From assembly GCF_900086585.1 (NCBI RefSeq), contig NZ_FLKM01000009.1, positions 1-64,000 on the forward strand: 64,000 bases of DNA, in the 5' to 3' direction. Under the pieces are notes generated by a model, which saw nothing but the letters and a program-made list of their open reading frames with translations, was not told where the DNA came from and did no database searches. This document shows, one piece after another, positions 23,642-32,190 of this stretch. Position 1 is the stretch's first letter; each line of letters begins with the position of its first letter. The DNA is from Emergencia timonensis (lineage in GTDB: Bacteria > Bacillota > Clostridia > Peptostreptococcales > Anaerovoracaceae). The position numbers and the translations under genes were made by a program.

Positions 23642-25054
23642 TTAACTCGCTTTTGCGTCAGGAGCATTGGCATACTTATTAAAGTAGTCTTTTGTAAGCT
23701 TCACAACGGTACCGCTTAACAGGAACAGGGCAATCAGGTTCGGTATTGCCATGAGACCGTTGAAGGTTTCAGCTATACCCCAGATTAATCCCAAGTCGGC
23801 TGTCGCCCCAATAATGGCAACCAGCGAATATACGACCATAAACGGTTTGATGATTTTGGTGCCGAATAAATACTCGATACATCTTGAACCGTATAATCCC
23901 CATCCCAGGATGGTGGAGAAGGCAAAGCAGCACATGGCTACAGCCGTAAAGACTGATACCCAGCCTCCATAGGTGGCGACGAAGCCGGAAATGGTCAGTT
24001 CAGCACCTGCTGCAACACCGTATTCAAAGTCGGCACCGCTGCAGAGTATAATCAGTGCAGTCAATGTGCAGATGACGATGGTGTCTACAAAAACTTCGAA
24101 GATACCGAAGAGCCCTTGGCGGACAGGATACTTGGTATCAGCTGAGGCATGGGCAATCGAGCCTGTTCCCAGTCCCGCTTCATTAGAAAAAATACCTCGG
24201 GACACTCCCTTTTTTACGCTCATGAAAACCGTTCCAACAACACCGCCTGTGATGGCTGACGGATCAAAAGCGCCCTTGAAGATCATACCGAATACGGCGG
24301 GTACATTTTTGTAATTGACAATGACAACACCCAGCGCCATGAGAATATAGAGCAAGGCCATAAAGGGAACCAGCTTTTCCGTCACGCTGCCGATTCGTTT
24401 GATGCCGCCTAACAGAACTAAGGCGACCAGACCGGCAAGGATGATCCCCAAGACCAAATTTACTGTGCCCATAGAATCGGCAGATACGACGTGATAGTTG
24501 CTCAAGGCAGAGTCTATGGAAGCGATGATGGTATTGACTTGCGTTGCATTGCCCGTGCCGAAGACGGTCAGGACACCAAAGACAGAGAAAAGGGCTGCCA
24601 GCCAGTGCCATTTCTTAGAAAGGCCGTTTTTGATGTAATACATCGGGCCGCCGACCCAATCGCCGTCTTTGTTTTTTTCTCTGAAATGAACTGCAAGGGT
24701 GACTTCGGAAAATTTGGTGCACATGCCAAACAGTGCAGAGACCCACATCCAGAAGATCGCTCCGGGACCGCCGATGGCGATGGCGCCGGCGACGCCGGCA
24801 ATATTACCCGTGCCTACAGTAGCAGCCAAAGCGGTGCACAGCGATTGGAACGGCGTCGTGGCGCCATCAGCCGCTTTTGTTTTGTGCAGCGCTCTGCCAA
24901 TGGTGTTTTTCAGCGCATAGCCGAATTTTCGCAGTTGGATGAAATGCGTCCGAAAGCTTAGCACGAGGCCCACTCCCAGAATGCAGATCATCGCAGGGAC
25001 ACCCCAAACAAAGTCGTTGACGTATCCGTTGATCGTTTCGATGAATGATAACAT
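23642..25054 (-). CDS. Alanine/glycine:cation symporter (AGCS family)
   Basis: A 470-residue transporter with about eleven membrane helices that imports alanine or glycine with sodium. The AGCS signature is clear: TAVGTGNIAGVAGAIAIGGP near residue 90 and SNEAGLGTGSIAHA near residue 285. The ATG at 25054 follows GGAGGGG, so an upstream in-frame ATG five codons earlier is less likely. It is monocistronic. A diverged homologue ends the glycyl radical enzyme operon at 62030-63499. Confidence 0.93.
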   Translation of the reverse strand: MLSFIETINGYVNDFVWGVPAMICILGVGLVLSFRTHFIQLRKFGYALKNTIGRALHKTKAADGATTPFQSLCTALAATVGTGNIAGVAGAIAIGGPGAIFWMWVSALFGMCTKFSEVTLAVHFREKNKDGDWVGGPMYYIKNGLSKKWHWLAALFSVFGVLTVFGTGNATQVNTIIASIDSALSNYHVVSADSMGTVNLVLGIILAGLVALVLLGGIKRIGSVTEKLVPFMALLYILMALGVVIVNYKNVPAVFGMIFKGAFDPSAITGGVVGTVFMSVKKGVSRGIFSNEAGLGTGSIAHASADTKYPVRQGLFGIFEVFVDTIVICTLTALIILCSGADFEYGVAAGAELTISGFVATYGGWVSVFTAVAMCCFAFSTILGWGLYGSRCIEYLFGTKIIKPFMVVYSLVAIIGATADLGLIWGIAETFNGLMAIPNLIALFLLSGTVVKLTKDYFNKYANAPDAKAS

Positions 25055-25169
25055 ATAATTCCCCTCCATTGTTTTACCTTTATTGCGTAAAAGTAATGAT
25101 TCATGATAATAGATAAATATTCAAATAGTTTATCATATATTTACAAGAAATGGAAATGTTTTTTATAAT

Positions 25170-25200
25170 ATAGGAATTTCGTCCGGAGGACGTATTTTTG
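25170..25200. repeat. Palindromic repeat, second copy
   Basis: ATAGGAATTTC-GTCC-GGA-GGAC-GTATTTTTG aligns with the hairpin at 6374-6408 and keeps the GTCC/GGAC inner stem. Confidence 0.55.
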
Positions 25201-25471
25201 TGTGTACAAACGATTATTAGATCTGAAGCAAAAATTGTCCAAGCTGCAATTATTTTTATAATCTGGTTCTAAAAGATGTCCATGCTTTCATAGTGTATTA
25301 AAGTGAAAATTTGGCCGAGCCTTTCGGCAACAAAAAAATATATTTTGACACTTTAAAGCGCTTTCGCACCTGACAGTCGAAAAGTGTTGAAAAAAGGCAA
25401 TTTTGAATTTTGGGGACGAAATGTACATCAAAAAAAACTTTGAATTTGCAAGCGATAGAAGCATTTTATGG

Positions 25472-25500
25472 TTGACTTTAAATACATGTGGGAGTAATAT
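25472..25500 (+). promoter_or_regulatory. Promoter of the PFOR gene
   Basis: TTGACT (25472-25477), 17 bases, TAATAT (25495-25500), giving a leader of roughly 220 bases. Confidence 0.65.
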
Positions 25501-25724
25501 AGAAATGATGTTGTATACAGAATAATCTTTTTGAAAACCTGCTATATGACAGAGAATGTATTCGCTATGAATACTAACCAAGATACGATTGCAGAGGTAG
25601 TCGAAAAGATGAGATTATTTCTGTTATTTGTGCCCTGGAAGCTTAACAAGCAGAAAGGTCCGCACCTAAATATAACTATCTGCAGAGAGGTTTCTCGGCA
25701 GTAGAGAAGGAGAGAGTTATCAAG

Positions 25725-28700
25725 ATGAGAAAACTAAAAACAATGGATGGAAACACCGCCGCAGCACATGTATCATACGCATTTACAGAAGTTGCAGCAA
25801 TTTATCCGATTACGCCATCTTCGCCTATGGCAGAAAGCATGGATGAATGGGTTTCCCAGGACAGGAAGAATATCTTTGGTGAAAATGTAAAAATTGTAGA
25901 AATGCAGTCTGAAGGAGGAGCAGCAGGCGCCCTTCACGGTTCCATCGCAGCTGGTTCTTACACATCGACATTCACAGCTTCACAGGGTCTTCTTTTGATG
26001 ATTCCGAACATGTATAAATTAGCAGGCGAACAGACTCCTGCCGTATTCCATGTTTCGGCAAGAGCACTGGCTTCCCACGCATTGTCCATCTTTGGCGACC
26101 ACTCAGACGTAATGAGCTGCCGCCAGACAGGTTTTACAATGCTGGCATCCAACAGTGTACAGCAGGTTATGGACCTGGGCGCAGTCGCACACCTTGCCAC
26201 GATTGCAGGCAAACTTCCGATGCTTCACTTCTTTGACGGTTTCAGAACATCACATGAGAACCAGAAGATTGAAACATGGGATTATGATGAATTAAAAGAA
26301 ATGGTCGACTGGGATGCTGTCAAAGCATTCAGAGAGAGAGCTTTAAACCCAGTACATCCGCACAGCATGGGTGCTGCAGAACAGCCGGAAACCTTCTTCC
26401 AGCACAGAGAAGCATGTAACACAGCTTACCTGGAAACAGCAGACATCGTTGCAGAATACATGGATAAAGTAAACGCAAAGATCGGCACAGATTATAAGCC
26501 GTTCAATTACTATGGCGCTCCAGATGCGACAGAAATTATCGTAGCTATGGGTTCTGTCTGTGAAGCAGCAGAAGAAGTAGTAGATCACCTGCTCGCACAG
26601 GGCAAGAAGGTCGGTATCATAGAAGTTCACCTTTACAGACCTTTCTCTGCTAAATATCTGCTGGGCGTGCTGCCTGAATCCGTTAAGAAGATTGCTGTTC
26701 TCGACAGAACAAAAGAGCCGGGCGGCGTCGGTGAACCTCTGTACTTAGACGTGATTTCCGCACTGAGAGGAACCAAGTTCGAAGATGCTTTGATCGTAGG
26801 CGGTCGTTACGGATTAGGTTCTAAGGATACACAGCCGGGAGACGTTCTCGCTGTATATGAAAATCTGTGGAGTGAGAACCCAAAGAAGGAATTCACCATC
26901 TCCATTACAGACGACGTAACAAACCTATCACTGCCAGTCAAAGAGAATCCAGATGTTGCTCCTGAAGGAACAAAAGCATGTAAGTTCTGGGGACTGGGTG
27001 CTGACGGTACAGTAGGCGCTAACAAGAACAGTGTCAAGATCATCGGTGACTACACCGACAAGAAGGTACAGGCTTACTTCCAGTATGACTCCAAGAAGTC
27101 AGGCGGCGTTACCATTTCCCACCTGAGATTTGGAGATAAGCCGATCAAATCAACTTACTACGTAAAACAGGCAGACTTTGTCGCCTGCCATAACTCCGCA
27201 TACCTGCAGCAGTACGACATGGTTCAGGACGTAAAACCAGGCGGATTCTTCCTGCTGAACTGCGTATGGAGCGACGACGAATTAGATAAGCACTTACCTG
27301 CAAAGGTAAAGAGATACATCGCTAAGAACAACATCCAGTTCTACACTTGTGATGCTGTATCCCTGGCAAAAGAAATCGGGTTAGGCGCCAGAAGAACAAA
27401 TACCATTCTTCAGGCTGCATTCTTCAAACTGGCTGACATCATTCCTATCGACGATGCGGTCAAGTACATGAAGGAAGCCATCGAAAAGACATACGGCAAG
27501 AAGGGCGAAAATGTAGTCAAGATGAACTGCGCCGGTGTTGATGCTGGTGTCAACAACGTACATAAGGTAGAAGTTCCTGCAGCATGGGCTGATGCACCGG
27601 ACGATGCACCTCGTGCAAAGATGGTAGGACGCGACGACTTACATACTTCTTACTTGAACGACGTACTGATTCCGACAAATACATTGACTGGCGACGACGT
27701 ACCTGTATCCAAGTTCACTGTAACTGCAACTGGTTTAGTTCCAGCAGGTACAGCTGCATTTGAAAAGAGAGGTATTGCAACAGACGTTCCGAAGTGGACA
27801 AAAGAGAACTGTATCCAGTGTAACTGGTGCTCCTTCGTATGTCCGCACGGCGTAATCAGACCTTTCGTCATGGAAGAAAAAGAAGCTGAAGCTCTGAACG
27901 GCGATGTATTAGCAATGAAGGGCAAAGGCGTAGAGGATAAATTGTTTACCCTTGGAATTTCCGCTCTGGACTGTACTGGATGCGGCTCCTGCGTACAGGT
28001 TTGCCCATCCAAGACAAAGGCTCTGGAGCTGGTTGCAGCTGATGACGCAATCGTCAAGGAAGAACAGAAGAAGTACGACTACTTATTTGCTAACGTTGAC
28101 GAGAAACCGGTTCCGTTCAAGGAAGATTCCGTCAAGGGTTCTCAGTTCAAGCAGCCGCTGCTCGAGTTCTCTGGAGCTTGCCCGGGATGTGGAGAATCTC
28201 CATATGCAAAACTGATCACACAGATGTTCGGAGACAGAATGTTCATTGCAAACGCAACTGGATGCTCCTCCATCTGGGGATGCAGTGCGCCAAGCACACC
28301 TTACACAGTGAACAAAGAAGGAAGAGGACCGGCATGGGCCAACTCCCTGTTCGAAGACAATGCTGAGTTTGGATTTGGTATGGCTATCTCCATGCAGGCA
28401 CGTCGTAACGAGCTGAAGTCTGCTGTTGAGAGAGTGAAAGCTGCTGTCGGCGCTCCTGCTGAAGAGTGGATTGCTTCCATGAACGACGCAAAAGGCGCAG
28501 AAGATGCTGGAAAAGCATTGGTAGAAGCATGCGAAAAGATTGCTGATTCTAACGAAGACGCTAAATACGTCGTTGAAAATAAAGACCTGCTGCCAAAACC
28601 ATCCGTATGGATCTTTGGTGGTGACGGATGGGCTTATGACATCGGTTACGGTGGATTAGACCACGTACTGGCTTCCGGCGAGAACGTAAATGTCATGGTA

Positions 28701-29255
28701 TTCGATACAGAAGTTTACTCCAACACTGGCGGACAGTCATCAAAATCAACTCCAATCGGCGCAGTTGCAAAATTTGCAGCTTCCGGTAAGGCAGTTAAGA
28801 AAAAAGATCTGGCACAGATCGCTATGGCATACGGCTACGTCTATGTAGCACAGATCGCTATGGGCGCCAGTGCAGACCAGACAATCAAAGCGCTCCGCGA
28901 GGCGGAAAGCTATGACGGACCATCCCTGATCATCGCTTACGCTCCTTGTATCAACCACGGTATCAAGATCGGCATGAGCAAGACTATGGAAGAGATGAAG
29001 AACGCTGTTAACTCTGGATATTGGAACCTGTTGAGATACAATCCGGTTCTGGCTGAAGAAGGCAAGAATCCGCTTTCCATCGACAGCAAGGAACCGACAG
29101 AAAGCTACAGAGACTTCATCATGGGCGAAGTTCGTTACAACTCCCTGAAGCTGAAATTCCCTGAAAGAGCAGAAGAACTGTTCGTAAAGGGTGAAGAAAT
29201 GGCAAAAGAGAGATATGCACGTCTTCTTGCTCAGAAAGAAAGCTTTGAAAAATAA
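25725..29255 (+). CDS. nifJ: Pyruvate:ferredoxin (flavodoxin) oxidoreductase
   Basis: Oxidatively decarboxylates pyruvate with CoA to acetyl-CoA and CO2, passing electrons to ferredoxin. It is the central enzyme for pyruvate formed from alanine, serine and sugars in this anaerobe. The 1176-residue single chain has all domains in order: N-terminal pyrimidine domain (YPITPSSPMAE), CoA-binding domain, two ferredoxin clusters (CIQCNWCSFVCP and CTGCGSCVQVCP), a further cluster with CPGCGES, and the thiamine diphosphate motif GDGWAYDIGYGGLDHV followed by NTGGQSSKSTPIG. Codon use is that of a highly expressed gene. It has its own promoter and terminator. Confidence 0.97.
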   Translation: MRKLKTMDGNTAAAHVSYAFTEVAAIYPITPSSPMAESMDEWVSQDRKNIFGENVKIVEMQSEGGAAGALHGSIAAGSYTSTFTASQGLLLMIPNMYKLAGEQTPAVFHVSARALASHALSIFGDHSDVMSCRQTGFTMLASNSVQQVMDLGAVAHLATIAGKLPMLHFFDGFRTSHENQKIETWDYDELKEMVDWDAVKAFRERALNPVHPHSMGAAEQPETFFQHREACNTAYLETADIVAEYMDKVNAKIGTDYKPFNYYGAPDATEIIVAMGSVCEAAEEVVDHLLAQGKKVGIIEVHLYRPFSAKYLLGVLPESVKKIAVLDRTKEPGGVGEPLYLDVISALRGTKFEDALIVGGRYGLGSKDTQPGDVLAVYENLWSENPKKEFTISITDDVTNLSLPVKENPDVAPEGTKACKFWGLGADGTVGANKNSVKIIGDYTDKKVQAYFQYDSKKSGGVTISHLRFGDKPIKSTYYVKQADFVACHNSAYLQQYDMVQDVKPGGFFLLNCVWSDDELDKHLPAKVKRYIAKNNIQFYTCDAVSLAKEIGLGARRTNTILQAAFFKLADIIPIDDAVKYMKEAIEKTYGKKGENVVKMNCAGVDAGVNNVHKVEVPAAWADAPDDAPRAKMVGRDDLHTSYLNDVLIPTNTLTGDDVPVSKFTVTATGLVPAGTAAFEKRGIATDVPKWTKENCIQCNWCSFVCPHGVIRPFVMEEKEAEALNGDVLAMKGKGVEDKLFTLGISALDCTGCGSCVQVCPSKTKALELVAADDAIVKEEQKKYDYLFANVDEKPVPFKEDSVKGSQFKQPLLEFSGACPGCGESPYAKLITQMFGDRMFIANATGCSSIWGCSAPSTPYTVNKEGRGPAWANSLFEDNAEFGFGMAISMQARRNELKSAVERVKAAVGAPAEEWIASMNDAKGAEDAGKALVEACEKIADSNEDAKYVVENKDLLPKPSVWIFGGDGWAYDIGYGGLDHVLASGENVNVMVFDTEVYSNTGGQSSKSTPIGAVAKFAASGKAVKKKDLAQIAMAYGYVYVAQIAMGASADQTIKALREAESYDGPSLIIAYAPCINHGIKIGMSKTMEEMKNAVNSGYWNLLRYNPVLAEEGKNPLSIDSKEPTESYRDFIMGEVRYNSLKLKFPERAEELFVKGEEMAKERYARLLAQKESFEK

Positions 29256-29280
29256 AGCAAGCTGATTCACTGAAGTTTAG

Positions 29281-29305
29281 GCGGACCCGTAAGGGTCCGT
29301 CTTTT
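29281..29305 (+). terminator. PFOR terminator
   Basis: GCGGACCC and GGGTCCGT form a stem with a GTAA loop, followed by five T. Confidence 0.88.
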
Positions 29306-29310
29306 TGTTC

Positions 29311-29334
29311 AATAGGAAATATCGATTTCCTATT
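29311..29334. repeat. 24-bp perfect palindrome
   Basis: AATAGGAAAT-ATCG-ATTTCCTATT. The arm matches the outer arm of the hairpin at 6374-6408. It lies six bases after the PFOR terminator. Confidence 0.6.
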
Positions 29335-29429
29335 AAACAAAAAGAGGTGTGCAGAGGGGATTCCCCTTGCGAGCAGGAAATTGTACTCTAGTATAATTCT
29401 TAAAAATTCTTAAATTTGTAACGAATCAC

Positions 29430-29541
29430 GATACCCTATGGTAAAATAGAAACATATTTAAAACGTTGCCGCAGGGTAGTGTTCACTGAATCATGTGCTA
29501 CGATTCTCAATTGAGAGGAATGCACATGGTAAAATGATTCC
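29430..29541 (+). repeat. Structured repeat, locus C
   Basis: One diverged unit of the family at 441-715 and 4761-5049: TATGGTAAAATAG, then CGTTGCCGCAGGGTAG, TGAATCATG, CGATTCTCAATTGAGAGGAA and a terminal CATGGTAAAAT. The second stem is perfect here (CATGTGC with GCACATG). The first stem is weakened and the inner hairpin is lost. It lies upstream of the 29612-31949 gene group. Confidence 0.7.
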
Positions 29542-29611
29542 CAGGTTTAATGATTATATCAATCTGCAGATTTGTATAATATGGGGTAGGGATGAGTGAC
29601 AGGAGGATAAC

Positions 29612-30262
29612 ATGATTCATATTGCAAATGCCACTGACAGTATCAGAGGGGATGCTGCCAAAAAATTGATAGATTTCTGTTTGAACAACAGCAAGTACAT
29701 GATTTTAGCGCGAACACATAAGGAAGAAATTCCTGACCTGGATACTTTGATTGACAGCGCCATAGCAAGAGAGCGGCAATATTTAAAGGATAGCGCGGCA
29801 AAGATAGACAGGATGGATGACTGTGAGCTGCGGCACGAAACTGGTCTGCGCAGTAAAAGTGCTGTTTTGAAGCAAATGACGGAATCAACGAAAGAACGGA
29901 TTCGGATGATAGAGGAATACAGGCGTTTGAAATATGAGGAAAAGGACCAAGTCGTAGAGAATCTTACAGCCTTTGGCATTGTAAAAAAGTTGATTTCCAT
30001 CGGCTCTCTGGCCACCTTTCCAGGCATATTTGATCTGTGCTATTTTAGAGTCAGCGACGAACTGATGAGTCCTTTGGAGCAAGATGTTTTTTCCTACCCC
30101 ATCTCTTTTGGCGGTTATGATTTCGAAGACGCTGCTTTTGAAGACTGCCAAGGAAAGGTGTGGATGACGATTTGTTCCCGTGAGCGCAGTTTTGATATGA
30201 GACTGACAGATGAAAAATATAAACTTTTCGAAGGGCTGCGAATATGCCATACGATAATTTAA
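29612..30262 (+). CDS. Hypothetical protein (216 aa)
   Basis: A soluble, charged protein with no signal peptide. Residues 40-120 are strongly helical and basic/acidic (SAIARERQYLKDSAAKIDRM and KERIRMIEEYRRLKYEEKDQ), probably a coiled coil. The C-terminal part is more globular with several aromatic and cysteine residues. I recognise no family. A GGAGG site precedes the ATG, and the stop lies 15 bases before the glutamine-amidotransferase-like gene, so it heads a four- or five-gene operon. Confidence 0.6.
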   Translation: MIHIANATDSIRGDAAKKLIDFCLNNSKYMILARTHKEEIPDLDTLIDSAIARERQYLKDSAAKIDRMDDCELRHETGLRSKSAVLKQMTESTKERIRMIEEYRRLKYEEKDQVVENLTAFGIVKKLISIGSLATFPGIFDLCYFRVSDELMSPLEQDVFSYPISFGGYDFEDAAFEDCQGKVWMTICSRERSFDMRLTDEKYKLFEGLRICHTII

Positions 30263-30276
30263 AGGGAGTTTTGACC

Positions 30277-30948
30277 ATGAAGAAACCGATGATTGCCGGG
30301 CTTGTTACGGCAGATGATGACTACAAAGACTACTGTAAGGCTTTTGAGGAACTGGGGCAAGAACCTTTTATCTCTTTAAATCTGCAGGACTTGGATCTGG
30401 CAGATGCCTTGATTCTGCCAGGCAGCGGACAGGATATGAACCCAAAGCTCTGGGGCAGCGAGGATCAATGCTCTAACGACATCAATGATGCATTAGACGC
30501 TGCCCAGTGGGCGCTCATGGACAGCGCGGTGAAAAAAGGCAAGCCCATCTTGGGCATCTGCAGAGGTATGCAGTTTATCAATGTGTATTTTGGCGGAACT
30601 TTGATACAAGATTTGCCTTGCAGTGCCAGCCATAAGGCAGCTACGCCCGAACAATATCACGACGTTTTGCATTTGCCGGCAACCTTTATGGAGGCTTTAT
30701 ATGGTGAAACCTCAGAAGTGAACACCCGCCATCATCAGGGCATTGGACGAATCGGAGAGAATCTACAGGTCGTATCCATCTGGAATGATGGAGAAGACAG
30801 TGTGGTAGAGGCCATCGCCTGTGAGCAGCATTCTATTCTGGGCTTACAGTGGCACCCGGAGAAGATGTTTCTCTACGGAAATGAAAATCAAAGAACGGAT
30901 GCGAAAAAACTGCTGCAGTGGTTTTTGACACTAGAAGGAGAAAAATGA
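30277..30948 (+). CDS. Class I glutamine-amidotransferase-like gamma-glutamyl hydrolase (PuuD-type)
   Basis: A 223-residue peptidase C26-type enzyme. The nucleophile is Cys95 in GICRGMQFINVYFGG. The His-Glu pair is in LQWHPEK near residue 190, and LPGSGQDMNP forms the oxyanion-side loop. PuuD relatives hydrolyse gamma-glutamyl-GABA or other gamma-glutamyl amides. The start at 30277 follows AAAGGGAG and replaces an upstream frame that overlaps the preceding gene. Its stop overlaps the next start (ATGA). The substrate is not certain. Confidence 0.88.
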   Translation: MKKPMIAGLVTADDDYKDYCKAFEELGQEPFISLNLQDLDLADALILPGSGQDMNPKLWGSEDQCSNDINDALDAAQWALMDSAVKKGKPILGICRGMQFINVYFGGTLIQDLPCSASHKAATPEQYHDVLHLPATFMEALYGETSEVNTRHHQGIGRIGENLQVVSIWNDGEDSVVEAIACEQHSILGLQWHPEKMFLYGNENQRTDAKKLLQWFLTLEGEK

Positions 30949-31430
30949 GAAGAGTTTTGACAGCAGTTCTTATCTTAGCATTGGCGGTCGCTATGACGGC
31001 ATGCAGCACGGATGAGCACAAGGCGTTGGAAAAGACAGAATCGATCAGCAAAAAAGAAGCGGAAGCAGCTGTTTTGGAGCAGGTACGGGCAGAAGAAGAG
31101 CGGGAGGTGGAACTAGTCTCACTGACGGATATAGGTGGAACCTGGTTTTCCCTCATCTGTCTGAAAGAGGGGGATGAAATCATCGTAGAAGATGGGTACC
31201 TAGGCGAAAAAGAAGGCGCCTATACTTATCATGGATTTAATAAAATTGCATTTTATTTCGGAAAAGGAAAGCGGTTTTTTAATGCTGACTGGAGTCGTGA
31301 AATAGATGGTAAAACTATCTATGTGTCGATCAGCAAAGAAATGATAGTCAATGAGCGACCACACTGGAATAGCGGTGCTCACAGAGTGAATGACGATGTG
31401 GACATCCATTACAGCGTAGAATGGGATTGA
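30945..31430 (+). CDS. Lipoprotein of unknown function
   Basis: A 161-residue protein with a signal (MRRVLTAVLILALAVAM) ending in the lipobox TAC at Cys20, so it should be lipid-anchored outside the membrane. The mature domain is small and beta-rich with no family I can name. It overlaps the preceding gene by four bases (ATGA) after GAAGGAG, which indicates translational coupling with the gamma-glutamyl hydrolase. Confidence 0.75.
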   Translation: MRRVLTAVLILALAVAMTACSTDEHKALEKTESISKKEAEAAVLEQVRAEEEREVELVSLTDIGGTWFSLICLKEGDEIIVEDGYLGEKEGAYTYHGFNKIAFYFGKGKRFFNADWSREIDGKTIYVSISKEMIVNERPHWNSGAHRVNDDVDIHYSVEWD

Positions 31431-31439
31431 GGAAAGGAA

Positions 31440-31949
31440 GTGATAGATTTGATTCAAATTTACACTGGCGATATAACACTGCTGAAAGTTGATGCCATTG
31501 TTAACGCAGCCAACAGCTCTTTGCTGGGCGGCGGTGGCGTAGACGGAGCCATTCACAGGGCGGCGGGCAGGGAACTTCTTGCTGAATGTCGGACTTTGCA
31601 GGGCTGTGCTACCGGTGATGCGAAGATTACCAAAGGGTATCATCTGCCTGCAAAGTTTGTGATTCACACGGTAGGTCCGGTTTGGCATGGGGGAAATCAC
31701 GGAGAAGAAGAGCTGCTGAAGAGTTGCTACCGCAGGTCACTAGAGGTCGGGGAGGCAAACGGCTGCCGGAGCATCGCTTTTCCAGCTATCAGTACGGGCA
31801 TTTATGGTTATCCCAAGGAGAAGGCGGCCAAAACGGCTGTGGAAGCGATGAAAGAATACTTTGCAGAACATCAGGAAAGCGTTATAGAAGATGTGATACT
31901 CGTTTCCTTTGATGCAGGAACAGAACAACTCTATCTGGAGTTGCTTTGA
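31440..31949 (+). CDS. Macro-domain O-acetyl-ADP-ribose deacetylase
   Basis: A 169-residue macro domain covering the whole protein. Ligand-binding loops are intact: [30 protein letters not shown] near the N-terminus and the phosphate loop in [17 protein letters not shown]. Proteins of this size and type (YmdB/MacroD group) hydrolyse O-acetyl-ADP-ribose or remove ADP-ribose from targets. It starts at GTG after GAAAGGAAG and is followed within 12 bases by a small membrane-protein gene. Confidence 0.93.
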   Translation: MIDLIQIYTGDITLLKVDAIVNAANSSLLGGGGVDGAIHRAAGRELLAECRTLQGCATGDAKITKGYHLPAKFVIHTVGPVWHGGNHGEEELLKSCYRRSLEVGEANGCRSIAFPAISTGIYGYPKEKAAKTAVEAMKEYFAEHQESVIEDVILVSFDAGTEQLYLELL

Positions 31950-31960
31950 AGGAGGTTGCT

Positions 31961-32128
31961 ATGAATTATGTGGACGGAACGCCAGCAGAGTACAATATTT
32001 TAGGTTTTGTATATCTGGGGGCCATTATCGCACTTATCGTTTACTTGTCAGTACTTCATATCAGGCGAAGCAAGAAAATCTACCATGCAAGGGAGGAACG
32101 CAATCAGGAGCACCGCAGAGACGAATAA
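31961..32128 (+). CDS. Small single-pass membrane protein (55 aa)
   Basis: MNYVDGTPAEYNILGF precedes a hydrophobic helix (about residues 13-35), followed by a strongly charged tail (RRSKKIYHAREERNQEHRRD). The topology is probably N-out, C-in. AAGGAGG precedes the ATG at 31961. It closes the operon before a bidirectional terminator. Function unknown. Confidence 0.65.
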   Translation: MNYVDGTPAEYNILGFVYLGAIIALIVYLSVLHIRRSKKIYHAREERNQEHRRDE

Positions 32129-32140
32129 AGAATGAGAAAT

Positions 32141-32190
32141 AAAGAGGCTGACTGCCATGGTGCATACCATCGGCGGTCAGCCTCTTTTTT
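32141..32190. terminator. Bidirectional terminator
   Basis: AAAGAGGCTGAC and GTCAGCCTCTTT form a 12-bp stem flanked by A and T runs, between convergent genes. Confidence 0.85.

Larger units (their letters stand above)
25055..25724. other. Long upstream region of the PFOR gene
   Basis: About 670 bases with no credible gene. It holds a copy of the palindromic repeat (25170-25200), a cre-like palindrome (TTAAAGCGCTTTCG, 25353-25366) that might bind a CcpA-type regulator, and a sigma-A promoter (25472-25500). About 225 bases of untranslated leader follow, in which I see no known riboswitch. Confidence 0.5.

Noticed and set aside
25288..25581. A 97-codon minus-strand open frame upstream of the PFOR gene
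   Set aside because: It overlaps the PFOR promoter and the cre-like palindrome, has no ribosome-binding site and its composition is not protein-like.
25500..25724. T-box or metabolite riboswitch in the PFOR leader
   Set aside because: The leader is long, but I find no T-box sequence and no conserved core of a riboswitch that I know.
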